A stretch of DNA of 64,000 nucleotides from the NCBI GenBank assembly GCA_033675265.1, contig JAUJYZ010000765.1, positions 32,501 through 96,500 on the forward strand, read 5' to 3'. The position numbers were made by a program, and so were the translations under genes. The notes below the pieces were generated by a model, which was not told the DNA's origin, searched no databases, and worked only from the letters and a program-made list of their open reading frames with translations. Source of the DNA: Actinostola sp. cb2023. Lineage: Eukaryota > Cnidaria > Anthozoa > Actiniaria > Actinostolidae. Shown here one piece after another: positions 52,901 to 60,421 of this stretch (positions within the stretch are counted from its first letter, which is position 1; each line of letters starts with the position of its first letter).

Positions 52901-53881
52901 ACCTGAAAAGAAAATGATGAAATTCATAACCATGACTTGTGTCACTGTTCTACTTTAAACAACACTTGGCATGTGTATGTACATGTAGTACAAAAACAAG
53001 AATGGTGACCTTTCTTTATATTGCATCTTTTGAATATCCATGGTACAGTTAATTATTGTACAGAAATTATCGTAACTCCTTCAATTTCTTGAGGGAATAA
53101 CCTTAACTTCAAATTAGATACTAAGACAGACTAGCTTAAGACAGCTACATAAAGTTTCAGAAATTATCATTACTCCTTCTATTTTTTGAGGGAATAACCT
53201 TAATTAGATACTAAGACAGACTACAATAATTAATGTAGCTCTAGACAGTTATCTTACAATTTGTATGTACGTAGAACCCCGCTATAAACTTGAGCTCCCA
53301 AGGGAAACTGAATATGGTTCGAGTTAGCAGGGGTTCAAGTTAACGGGGTAAATTTGACCCTGATTTGAGACAAGGGAAAATAAAATTAGTTCAAGTTAGC
53401 GGGGAATTCAAGTTAACCAAGTTCGAGTTTACATTCATCGATAATTTACATATATACATCATGATATATTAGTATAATTTTAGACTTGAATATAGAGTTT
53501 TGCACGCTCTGATTGGTCGACCGTCACTGTTCGAGTGGTGATTATAAGGTTCACTTTTGAACAATCCAGATTAAAAGCGGAAGTACAAAATACAATGTTT
53601 CTGTCTACAGTTATCCTGAATTTCATGTTTTCTCTGATATTCAAGTCTAAAATTATATACTAAAACATTTTTTTTGTTAAATAATGACTTCCACATACCT
53701 TTTTCAGTTCTTCTGCAGTTATTTTTCTCCACTTAAGGCAAGCTTTCTTTTCGCATTGTATCCATATCTTATTTGCTTCATTGTTATTTTCAAGACAAGT
53801 GCTTTCATCCTTGAACTCTTGCTCTTTGTGTACGAGTGGCTCAGGACACGGTGAGGCACTCGTTCTCTTTCTTTTAGGCAT
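39921..53881 (-). CDS. CW zinc finger + PWWP + ARID chromatin protein (3' end unresolved)
   Basis: Ten exons join in phase: 53881-53699, 52902-52742, 51802-51477, 51055-50814, 49926-49765, 49170-49064, 48565-48519, 43729-43634, 40861-40721 and 40031-39921, giving 525 residues and continuing. Residues 38-86 are a CW zinc finger: WIQC, KAC and WR in exon 1, then WYC and CNKC in exon 2, with zinc ligands C43, C48, C69 and C80. CW domains bind histone H3 N-terminal tails. Residues 102-170 are a PWWP domain (IPGYPLWPGF, YHVEFLGSPHSRAWV), closest in pattern to ZCWPW1/ZCWPW2; Leu replaces the first Trp of PWWP. Residues 312-401 are an ARID DNA-binding domain (FINSLKDVLSEKGLPP, LYTLVQQQGGFE, KLWSKIY, GHSGVGSVARLFYQR, LLPYE). 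The tail is Ser/Pro-rich, then acidic (EEDDEEED) with a short helical ELQQLERLL. The 4.8-kb intron 7 holds three Rab-like copies. The start ATG is at 53881. Confidence 0.88.
40064..40220. mobile_element. MITE, TTACAGTGCGACGACT type (copy 2)
   Basis: Ends TTACAGTGCGACGACTTTAA and AGTAGTCGCACTGTAA are inverted. It is nearly identical to 32338-32495 through CTCTCCTGATTGGCTGAAGT. It lies in intron 9 of the chromatin gene, 33 bases from exon 10. Confidence 0.85.
40592..40702. mobile_element. Small MITE, CTGGTTGCACGAA ends
   Basis: CTGGTTGCACGAA at the left and TTCGTGCAACCAG at the right are exact. Internal GCGCTATCC and GGATAA motifs repeat in both orientations. It ends 19 bases from the exon 9 donor. 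Confidence 0.8.
41003..41305. mobile_element. MITE, TATACACCTATTTC type
   Basis: TATACACCTATTTCAAAAAG then GTTGTCGAG at the left, CTCGACAACCTTTTTTGAAA then TAGGTATA at the right. It abuts the next element, with TATA (41302-41305) common to both. Confidence 0.85.
41302..41617. mobile_element. MITE, TATACAGCTAATTC type
   Basis: TATACAGCTAATTCAGAAAA then CGTTGTCGGCGATC at the left and exact complement at the right (GATCGCCGACAACG...GAATTAGCTGTATA). Arms extend over ACTTCAAGCCTACGCG. Confidence 0.88.
41636..41935 (+). mobile_element. tRNA-derived SINE
   Basis: The tRNA-like head has box A TAGCTCAG...TAGAGC (about 41657-41674) and box B GGGTTCGAATCCC (41702-41714). The body follows with GACGAAGGGCTAAGGCTCGA then AACGTCAG near 41841. 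The fragment at 1526 shares its first 50 bases. Confidence 0.7.
41944..42770. repeat. 56-bp tandem repeat, about 15 copies
   Basis: The unit CATTATACACCGAYGCAGCC then CATACTAGTGTACTCGCTAG then TTGCCATTGAATTGAT has a strict 56-bp period from about 42003. It begins where the SINE ends; edge copies are more variable. Confidence 0.93.
43135..43458. repeat. TTA/TAT triplet repeat
   Basis: About 320 bp of ATT, ACT and ATTT units in intron 7 of the chromatin gene. Open frames through it are compositional. Confidence 0.9.
43577..43590. repeat. C14 and nearby G13 tract
   Basis: A C run here and a G run at 43839-43851 followed by GTGG repeats flank exon 8 of the chromatin gene. Confidence 0.6.
44173..44892 (-). 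CDS. Rab32-like GTPase relative without nucleotide-binding motifs, copy 1 (C-terminus frameshifted)
   Basis: Intronless, 239 residues. The Rab fold is recognisable: ACVGDYCGRSS stands where the P-loop belongs, PTIGVDF matches the Rab switch I, and a switch II-like EQERF follows. VVVFWGPSRPS, EAIKWKESI, PFVLL and MDSFCEKHGFCTWFE match Rab32/38 helices and strands. The G1 lysine is missing, the G3 DxxGQ reads VIPGEQ and the G4 NKxD reads TDNT, so GTP binding is unlikely. Relative to the other copies one extra base near 44237-44240 shifts the frame, replacing the last 25 or so residues. No C-terminal cysteine remains for prenylation. It lies in an intron of the chromatin gene on the same strand. 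Expression is unknown. Confidence 0.7.
   Translation of the reverse strand: MAYACRYEIPEPENTEMISKLGMEVELKTFKTDASTQIPEMAVLGIACVGDYCGRSSKHIYIDHYMGLRSERDNPTIGVDFRRYVKKSTTRDLDAADVNQPCCRDKVIGQRRIMFVIPGEQERFIGMMRLIMRRTTIVGVVVFWGPSRPSSLTEAIKWKESIQESLPTAKESHFPFVLLTDNTLSVEWMGEGKVFQDKQEMDSFCEKHGFCTWFEMREKRLGTWRRKCVWTSGGQDCER
45070..45317. mobile_element. MITE with CCCCCGGGGG ends (copy in unit 1)
   Basis: The left end ATATACCCCCGGGGGACTCC and the right end with ATGGGAGTC, a C run and CGGGGTATA are inverted. Its duplicate is at 46703-46943. Confidence 0.65.
45797..46526 (-). pseudogene. Rab32-like GTPase relative, copy 2 (broken)
   Basis: Nearly identical to copy 1 over most of its length. It lacks five bases just after the codons for PGEQ (about 46160), which puts the second half in another frame. 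The first frame ends after about 152 residues; the second half (KWKESIQKSLPTAKES through DSILKDVIDQ) remains open and has the unshifted C-terminus. The ATG at 46526 matches copy 1. It could be expressed only as two fragments, so it is probably a pseudogene. Confidence 0.75.
46703..46943. mobile_element. MITE with CCCCCGGGGG ends (copy in unit 2), C32 tract
   Basis: Same element as at 45070. Here the right-end C run has grown to 32 bases (46907-46938), while the copy in unit 1 reads CTCTCCACCCCCGGGGTATA and a shorter run. Confidence 0.65.
47410..48114 (-). CDS. Rab32-like GTPase relative without nucleotide-binding motifs, copy 3 (intact)
   Basis: Intronless, 234 residues from the ATG at 48114. 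That start aligns with the starts of copies 1 and 2; the frame runs further upstream but without similarity. IICVGDSNNWDKI replaces the P-loop, GVETVEKEF stands at switch I, VLGQHMPDRM at switch II, GAIVFSRSS and ALQWKKIMEQSL follow, LFIDKTG replaces NKxD, and MDSFCRKNGFLTWFQM fits the Rab32/38 C-terminal region. It ends DSILKDVIDQ with no prenylation cysteine. It is strongly diverged from copies 1-2 in the first two thirds, yet its last 30 codons and 3' flank are almost identical to copy 2, suggesting gene conversion. Most likely a pseudo-GTPase; function unknown. Confidence 0.72.
   Translation of the reverse strand: MAHSVAYERPEQDTPESIQGLGNEVQLTTFKTNVADTADQQPKDFQPEVRTFGIICVGDSNNWDKIVYIRHYLQEVPKSSDNNYIVGVETVEKEFIWREPSSEATRPIERCVRIHFTVLGQHMPDRMAKVYFSRRNPKVGIVGAIVFSRSSQFHSALQWKKIMEQSLAKEIPFVLFIDKTGHGNTVEDKVAMDSFCRKNGFLTWFQMFESDWKLGEKNVFGRAVDSILKDVIDQ
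48153..48428. repeat. Direct repeat of about 95 bp
   Basis: GCAATAGCTGTGGAATYCCG, then ACACAGGTAACCCAAACAGC and CTCAGCGTTCTTGGGTTTT, occurs at about 48158 and 48338. The two copies are nearly identical, with AT-rich sequence between, just upstream of Rab-like copy 3. Confidence 0.8.
48996..49017. repeat. C22 tract beside exon 6
   Basis: A homopolymer (G22 on the transcribed strand) in intron 6 of the chromatin gene, 47 bases past the exon 6 donor. A C16 tract lies at 49347-49362 on the other side of the exon. Confidence 0.75.
50235..50527. repeat. Two adjacent hairpins
   Basis: TTTAGTAGAAACCAACTAGC then ATACTA pairs with its complement ending at 50418. Immediately after, AACAATTAGACTAC...TTTTCTATGAGT...AGTCAAC pairs with GTTGACTATTGACTCATAGA...TAGTCTAATTGTT. 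Probably two palindromic MITEs back to back. Confidence 0.75.
50725..50790 (-). repeat. tRNA-derived SINE fragment (box B side)
   Basis: The minus strand reads GGTCACAGGTTCAATTCCCG then CCTGGGGGCCCTTG. Box B GGTTCAATTCC is intact and box A is absent. Confidence 0.5.
51110..51250. repeat. GTGACGGTAACGTGCTGTGC short tandem repeat
   Basis: About four imperfect units of 20-35 bp follow GAGTCGTTTTCGTATGAGTG, a 20-mer also present near 45534 and 47150. Confidence 0.7.
52145..52427. mobile_element. MITE, TATACACCTATTCC type
   Basis: TATACACCTATTCCAAAAAT then CGTTGTCC at the left, GGACAACGATATTTGGAATA then TAGGTGTATA at the right. It shares TATA (52424-52427) with the next element. Confidence 0.85.
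52424..52725. mobile_element. MITE, TATACAGCTATTTC type (copy 2)
   Basis: A near-identical copy of 11342-11637, including AGACCAAAGGGCATTGTGGG and the AT-rich centre. Its right end is 17 bases from the exon 2 donor of the chromatin gene. Confidence 0.88.
53061..53225. repeat. Tandem duplication of about 98 bp
   Basis: CAGAAATTATCRTWACTCCT ... GAGGGAATAACCTTAA ... TTAGATACTAAGACAGACTA occurs twice with small indels. Confidence 0.8.
53471..53660. mobile_element. MITE, TATAATTTTAGACTTGAATA ends
   Basis: TATAATTTTAGACTTGAATA and TATTCAAGTCTAAAATTATA are exact inverted ends about 190 bp apart, in intron 1 of the chromatin gene. The preceding 53270-53430 carries repeated CAAGTTAGCGGGG motifs. Confidence 0.85.
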
Positions 53882-54307
53882 TTTATTACTCTGACGGCAG
53901 GTGAATACATATACATGTACACCTAAAAAATCACATAATTCACTCCTTGGGCAATTTTACAAATACATTGTACATTTATTATAGATTAATACAAAGATAA
54001 AACATTGAATGTTTCCGATATATAGATATATGTATGATTTCTATATCAGAAATAATCTCATAATTCTACCATCCATTCTTCGGAAAAAAAATGGAATTTA
54101 ATTACAAAATAAGAATATTTGAATATTTGAAAATGTGCAAAAATGCGAAATTATTTTAATAAAAAGTTCTAACAAAACAAAATAGAAAAGGTAAGGTAAC
54201 ACATAACCACTCATGTACGATAAACATTGATGTGTGTATCGATAAAAAGATTTATTGTGGCCAAATTTGATTTTTTTTTTAAACGTTAAAAATACAAATA
54301 AGCTTAC

Positions 54308-54373
54308 ATTTTGTAGTTTCCTGGATCTGACAGAATAGTACTTTCAAGTTTCAGTTGATCGGAAAAGATCGAT
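54308..54373 (-). other. Probable 5' UTR exon of the CW-PWWP-ARID gene
   Basis: An acceptor-like TTTTTCTTATTTCAG lies just above 54373 and a donor GTAAGC at 54307-54302. Downstream, CCGTCAG at about 53891-53897 gives a good acceptor 11 bases before the ATG. Joined this way the exon is not in frame with the ATG, which suits a leader. Confidence 0.45.
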
Positions 54374-54811
54374 CTGAAATAAGAAAAACATCTTCGTTTA
54401 AGAGATCGGGCCTTTGTATTCTTAAATTCTCTCTCAAGTGTACTTGTGAATACTTTGTTTAAATAAGGAACACATTTCTGTACATTGTAGTGTTTGACAA
54501 GCACTTTTATCAATTTATGACAACACACAGCACATGTCCCTCGTGCGAAAAGTAAAGAAAAAATACCCTCGTCCCTCAAATCACGGCTGATTGCTCACAC
54601 AACACATACACGCAGACAATACACTAATTTTCAAAAGAAGGGTAGTTGTAAAGGTGAAAATACTCGAAAAAAGCGCCAAAAAGCGCTAAAGTTGCAGGGC
54701 TCCGAATTCAAAACATTCCGTTGTCAAACAAACAACAATAGCACCACCAACTTTTCAACACATTTACAAACATTTTCGCAAAGAAATGACTTCTTGAATG
54801 TTCGAACTCAC

Positions 54812-54960
54812 CTCATGCCATTATACGTTCGCCAGAAAGGGTTTAATGAGTGAAAAACAAGTGTTATTTTCGTTGATGTTTTGTGAATCGAGGAACCAAA
54901 CGTCCGTCTTCGAGTTTCCCGCTTGAGTAGCCGCTGAACGGTCTAAACACGGGCGCTAGT
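54812..54960 (-). other. Probable first (leader) exon of the CW-PWWP-ARID gene
   Basis: A consensus donor GAG|GTGAGT lies at 54812/54811 on the minus strand. Upstream is GC-richer, non-repetitive sequence next to the divergent aldo-keto reductase start. The 5' boundary is a guess. Confidence 0.4.
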
Positions 54961-54963
54961 TTC

Positions 54964-54985
54964 GTTACTGCGCATGCTCAGTAAC
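54964..54985. promoter_or_regulatory. NRF1-like palindrome in a divergent promoter
   Basis: GTTACTGCGCATGCTCAGTAAC (22 bp, written here as GTTACTGCGCA and TGCTCAGTAAC) is nearly self-complementary. It contains TGCGCATGC, close to the NRF1 consensus YGCGCAYGCGCR, a motif common in bidirectional animal promoters. It lies between the putative leader exon (minus) and the aldo-keto reductase ATG 47 bases downstream (plus). Confidence 0.5.
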
Positions 54986-55031
54986 AATTTGTCCAAAAGA
55001 AGAGATAAACTTGTGGAGAATTTTACCTTTC

Positions 55032-58000
55032 ATGGAGCACCATTTACTTAATTCAGGACATAGGATTCCCAGTGTTGGCCGTAAGTGTGTATTATCGTAT
55101 CCTTCTCAAAGGGAAGTGGGTTACGCAAAATACATTACAGGAAGTTTAGTTGATAGTGGTGACCTCGTGGGCGGGACTGGGCAGTACTGTATACAGGTTT
55201 GTCACTGTCAGGGTATTTAAAAATCACTTAACTTATTATGTCATACAACTATCTTGGAAAAGGCGGAAGATGACATTGTTTGTTTGCCTGTTCTACATGT
55301 CTATTACTTTAGCTTAACCCCGATTTTTTGAGCTGGATGTTTTTGAGGGGAGAAGAGCGGATGTACACAGACTATACTCAAAAAGATATATAATTAGGTT
55401 TGAAATCAGTTCACATTATTCTCAGAAAATTTCACTTGAGATTAATTAGCACAATCCCAGGGAGGGGAGGGGAGGGGGCCACTTGTAAAATGAATGGGCA
55501 GGACCCAGTAGGAGGTAGCTACACTCCCGCCATACAAGTTTGCAAACATATGTTTGATACCAAAATGTAGCTGCAAATCCCTGATTGCATGAGTCCCTTT
55601 TTATATTAATTATTATAATATATTAATTATTATTATTAATTATTATTATTAATTATATTATTATTATTATTATTATTAATCTGGACCCAGAGTGAGTCTG
55701 CATTTTCTCAGAACAAAACCTGATTGCTACCAAAATTAAATGCTGCATCTACAAGGTACATGTTAGAGAGTGGGGGCCTATTTGAGAGGGAGAGCTAGCT
55801 TAAATTAATTGACTAGTTAATAAAAATTATTGTTGTTAAAATATATCCTCTCTACTCACAGTTGGGACATATCAACTACACTCTTCTACTGACCAAGAGG
55901 GCTTGGTATATGATACGCTCGACAATGCACTTAGCTGTGGATACAGGATGATAGGTAAGAACTGCACATTTCAAATGTTAGGTGCAGCTGACTATTCCGG
56001 CAAATTCAGTTGAATCTGTTCTAAGTAAAGTTCTTCTTCATCACTCTTTGGTTTGGTGACATTACATGTACATGTACATGTGTTTATAAAATGCATTTAT
56101 GTACATTGTTTAACCAATTAATTTATTTAGATACTGCATCCATCTACAAAAATGAAACTGATATAGGAAGAGCTCTCAAAAAGCTTTATGTAAAGCATGG
56201 ACTTACAAGACAAGATATTTTCATCACTAGTAAGCTCGGTAGGTCATGAATGGTGGTACATGTATGTTTTAGGGACTATGGGACCAATGCTAGACTAATA
56301 ATGTACCTACATGTACATTGTACGTGTATAATATGTACATGTACCTACAAGTAGACATATATATAGCTAATTGCATAATCGTTCTGGGAAATTAACTCTC
56401 TCAAATAACACCGTCAAATGATCGACCTTTTTATCCAGACTTGTAGGATCTTAGTTAAATAGCTCATATACATGTACCTTCAAAACTACGAGAACATTGA
56501 ATATATCTGTATGTAATGTGGCTTAATGAACTGATTTCCCATCCATCCTTGCGGTCTTAGCTTCTATGATTTAAGATTATCAACCCGACAACGATTATGC
56601 AATTAGCTATATACACTATTTATGCAACTTAAAGGGGCAGTGTCAAGCCTCACGCATGCGCATTAAAATCAAAACAATAACACTCGGTTGAGAAGCCTAC
56701 CTTGCCCGGTAGCGAGTTTCATAACCCCCCTAAAACCGTTCTAATCGCTAAATAAATGACCTACAGGACTCATGTAGATACTAATCTTTATTTAGAAAGC
56801 AATATTAGAACTTCAATATATCAAAAGGACTGAATTCTAGATGTGAATTCACGGCGATATCATTTTCCAACGGCCGATCAAATAAAACACAGGAAGCCCA
56901 ACACATAAATAGATGGTGGGAAGCTCACCGGGTTTACAAGTCGTTCTACGTGAGTTTTTCTCTTCAAAAGTCATGAACAGTACTGCACCTACGATTGATG
57001 ATCAAGATTCCTTCGCAATCGATCAGAATTGGCGGTTTACAATTTGGTTTTCTTCACTCGAGGATGATGGCGGGCTGACTCTCTACGGCTGTTCGACACT
57101 TTTTTCAACGGCTTCAAAGTCAGTTCTAAGATGAAATAATCTCCACTAGGAATTGTTGAAAATGAAGAACATGCTTTGAATAATTACTAGTGATCCATTA
57201 GACGCTTGAACAAACATGATTAATGTCGATGGAAACGGATTGAAAACATCGCTAATAATAAAAGTCCACGGTGGACTTTTATTATTTCTCGCTTCTTCGT
57301 ACCCAGGCTTGCGCATTCATTTGGCTTGACACTGCCCCTTTAAGAGTTGTTTTCATAATCTGCCTATATATTTAACAATAATATTATGTGCGATGACTAT
57401 TGCAGAACTTCATACAATGTACATGTACATGTACATGTATGATGTAATTTTTGACCAATCAGAACACTTGGATCTTTACATTCACCTGTGTAATTAATAC
57501 TGCATTAGTCCACTGCCAGATTACAAGCCGCATGTGTGTACATATACCAAATACTCTCTTAACTTACACCCATTTTGTTGAATCCTCTTGTTGACAAAAG
57601 GACCAAAGCAGCATGGATATCCCAATGCCCAAGAAGCATTGCTGAAGACCTTGAATGACCTTGACTGTGAATACCTAGACTTGTATCTTATACATTGGCC
57701 TGGAGGACAGAAACTGAGACGTGAAGATCCATCCAATAAACTACTTAGGACCGACAGCTGGAAAGCATTGAAGGACATGAAAACAGCATGTAATGAAAAT
57801 GACATTTTTATTTTTAAATACATACAAAAATGTACAATGTCGCTCTCGTAAGCTAGTTTTTCTATGCATTCACACACATTCCTTACTTGATTCTTCATTT
57901 GCATATGTGCACCATAGAGTAGCAATACTTTCATGTTGCCTACATGCAGCTGCATGTGAGCCATGCTACATGTAGGGGGAGGTTGCAGTGGCGGATCCAG

Positions 58001-58937
58001 GGGAAGGGTCAGGGGGATTGTCCAGACCCCCGTCATACTGAGGTTCAATTGATCGGTCATGAAAAGGTCCAACAAGTTTTGCTTCCAAATGTATACTGAA
58101 AATTCCTGGATCCATCCCCGAGTTACTGGTAATCAGGTAAAAATAATGGGGATGTGCCGAGCCCTAGCTTTTGGAAATTTGCACTTTGGGTTGTGTTCTG
58201 AATTTTGGTTTGATCATGGCCAGATCTGTGCATGATTATTCCAAGATGCTGCAGGATGCTGCAAGAAATTACATGATCACCCAAGAACTGCCATGCAACA
58301 GATCAAACACAAGAAAGAGTGTTTCATCCGATATCCAAACACCGAGAAGTGTGTTGAAATAACGAGGCACAGCCTGTGTGTTTTTAACCAACTTCAAGGT
58401 GTGTGGATATTGGATGAAACACTCTTTCTTGTGTTTGATACACTCTATCCAGTGTTTGATCTAGCTTCTCAAACCATTAATAATTCTTGGAGAAATTCAA
58501 AGTTAAAGTTGAGTAAATTGTATGCTAATTAAGTTCAAATAGAATCAAACCTCCTTCACGGTAGTGATTTCCTTTGTTTTATCCTCATGAATAAATAATA
58601 TTAATGAGTAGATATGTTGTCAAGATTGCCAAGCTGGGTTTGAGATACATGTATTAAAATGTAGCTTGATACCATAATAATTTATATTATACATAATGAT
58701 TGTAGTTTCATTCACTATTATATAAGTATATTGTGCAATTTCTATTGCAATGGGCAATTTTTTGGAAATAGCGCTATATAAATTATTAAAATTATTATTA
58801 TTAATAACTGCTGCTATTTTCCCCAAGGTCAGGTTAGATCAATTGGTGTTTCTAATTACACCACAAGTCATCTTGAGGAACTGACAAAGAACCCTGAAGA
58901 TCTTCCTTCTGTACTGCAGGTACTGTACATGTACAAT

Positions 58938-58970
<33 letters not shown>

Positions 58971-60140
58971 AAGGGGGGAGGTCCAAAGGGGGGGAGGTGC
59001 TTGGGTATAAGGAGGAGGTGTGAATGACGCAAAACTTTTAAACCCAAAAGTCATAAAGCCATAAAAATATATTACCCAAAAGTGCCATATTATAAACAAG
59101 TTGTAAGTATATTAAAAATCTTGATTCTACAGTCAAACCTCTCCTTGGGAAATAGCCAACTAACCGCTTAATTAATAATAGAGGTGACCGCTTAATAAAG
59201 GTGAAGTTTACAGAAAGTATGGGGACCGATTTCCGGGAATTTGAGCGAAAGTGACTGCTTAATAGAGTGTGACCGCTTAACAGAGGGTCGCTTAATAGAG
59301 GTTTGACTGTATATCATCCAAAACAATGTTTCTAGAAAACCAGGCGTTTTCTCTTTCATTGTTTGCACTGATACTTTATTTATCAGGTATTTTTGTTAAT
59401 TATTTATTTTTAGGTTGAGTTTCATCCAAAGTTGTTTCAGAAGGATTTACTGGGCTTTTGTCGAAATCACAACATTTACTTGCAGGCGTACACCTCTCTT
59501 GGTCATGGGAAGGTACAGTATTCTCACACCTTTTTAATAGTCTGCAGCATACATGCATATACACTGTACAGTAGATCACTGATTGTGTGTTGATACAGGG
59601 GCAATGTGAACACAGGATAAATGGACTTTTCAGGAAATAAATAAATGTACTGAAATAATACCATGTTATCCTTTCAACAGCTCCTTGCTGAACCGACAGT
59701 TTTAGATATTGCCAGAAAACATCACAAGTCACCAGCACAAGTTTTGCTGAGGTGGGCTTTACAGCATGGTGTAGGTTAGTACTTTTTTAATTATCAACAC
59801 CCACCATCAACATACCCCTATCATAAATTTCTTGGAATATAATACTGTACTTTCCCCTTTTGCATTTTACCATGATCGGACTGAAAGAGGCAAAGCCCTG
59901 TTTTTGAAACCCCTGATGCAAATCTTTAACAAGTGTTGACAAATACTTGTGCATGTATATGTAACAAAAAGTTGTGTACTGTTTCTACACAAAGGCGTTA
60001 TACCAAAGTCAACTTCCTTGGAACACATGAAAGAAAACATTCAAATCTATGACTTCAGTCTTGCCAGTGAAGACATGGATGCATTAAATGGTATGGATAC
60101 AGGTGAACACTTCTGCTGGGATCCCACACAGGTAGCTTAG
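55032..60140 (+). CDS. Aldo-keto reductase
   Basis: Eight exons join in phase: 55032-55080, 55862-55954, 56131-56238, 57601-57789, 58828-58919, 59414-59512, 59681-59774 and 59995-60140, giving 289 residues. The catalytic tetrad is complete: D48 (GYRMIDTA), Y53 (SIYKNE), K82 (FITSKL) and H115 (DLYLIHWPGG). IGVSNY, the cofactor-side VIPKST, and the C-terminus HFCWDP are also standard. It should be a cytosolic NADPH-dependent carbonyl reductase with a TIM barrel; the substrate cannot be told. It resembles the invertebrate/bacterial glyoxal-reductase-like group more than AKR1 steroid enzymes. An in-frame ATG at 55011 would add seven residues (MWRILPF); the second ATG was preferred because MEHHLLNSG is the usual family start. 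Intron 4's donor is GTAATG; all the rest are ordinary GT-AG. Confidence 0.93.
55611..55678. repeat. ATT-rich microsatellite
   Basis: TAATTATTATT units in intron 1 of the aldo-keto reductase. Confidence 0.7.
56360..56613. mobile_element. MITE, TATATAGCTAATTGCATAAT type (complete copy)
   Basis: TATATAGCTAATTGCATAAT then CGTT at the left, AACGATTATGCAATTAGCTA then TATA at the right. The interior matches the interrupted copy at 24880-25333. It lies in intron 3 of the aldo-keto reductase. Confidence 0.85.
56627..57345. mobile_element. MITE of about 720 bp, AAAGGGGCAGTGTCAAGCC ends
   Basis: CTTAAAGGGGCAGTGTCAAG at the left and CTTGACACTGCCCCTTTAAG at the right are inverted, with GCGCATGC/TGCGC sequences just inside. 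The interior includes CACAGGAAGCCCA (56888-56900) and a 73-codon frame unlike any known protein. Confidence 0.85.
58301..58440. mobile_element. Palindromic MITE, GATCAAACACAAGAAAGAGT ends
   Basis: GATCAAACACAAGAAAGAGT then GTTTCATCCGATATCCA pairs with TGGATATTGGATGAAACACT then CTTTCTTGTGTTTGATA, around a 60-bp centre. Confidence 0.85.
58760..58806 (+). repeat. SINE/LINE 3' tail
   Basis: AGCGCTATATAAATTATTAA followed by ATT units, 20 bases before an aldo-keto reductase acceptor. Same tail type as at 8244. Confidence 0.55.
58938..58969. repeat. G32 tract just after a splice donor
   Basis: Homopolymer of 32 G beginning 19 bases after exon 5 of the aldo-keto reductase, followed by two more G-rich blocks up to 59015. 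On the RNA it could form stacked quadruplexes. Confidence 0.85.
59128..59311. mobile_element. MITE, TACAGTCAAACCTCT ends
   Basis: TACAGTCAAACCTCT at the left and AGAGGTTTGACTGTA at the right are inverted. ACCGCTTAAT motifs recur inside. It lies in intron 5 of the aldo-keto reductase. Confidence 0.85.
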
Positions 60141-60287
60141 AATTAAGCATCATTGGAATGTCATGGAACTGACTTCAGTCTTGCCAGTGAAGACATGGAT
60201 GCATTAAATGGTATGGATACAGGTGAACACTTCTGCTGGGATCCCACACAGGTAGCTTAGAAAGCATCATTGGAATGTCATGGAACT
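60051..60287 (+). repeat. 120-bp tandem duplication of the aldo-keto reductase 3' end
   Basis: GACTTCAGTCTTGCCAGTGA begins at 60051 and again at 60171. The second copy repeats the last 90 coding bases, the TAG and the start of the 3' UTR, and differs only by loss of four bases (AATT) after the stop. It is untranslated because the first stop is intact. Confidence 0.95.
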
Positions 60288-60421
60288 GTACATCTAACAG
60301 TGCTATATAGTAACTAGTATAGTAACTATGGCAATCTATAAACACAATGTATAATATGTTGTTACTAAAAGCACTCAAACTTATGCCACAAGACTGAAAG
60401 TCAGCATGGTCTCATTGCATT

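Noticed and set aside
54304..54579. 91-codon minus frame as N-terminal extension of the CW-PWWP-ARID protein
   Set aside because: A clear acceptor and donor (54373, 54308) cut it, and the resulting exon is out of frame with the ATG at 53881; better read as a leader exon.
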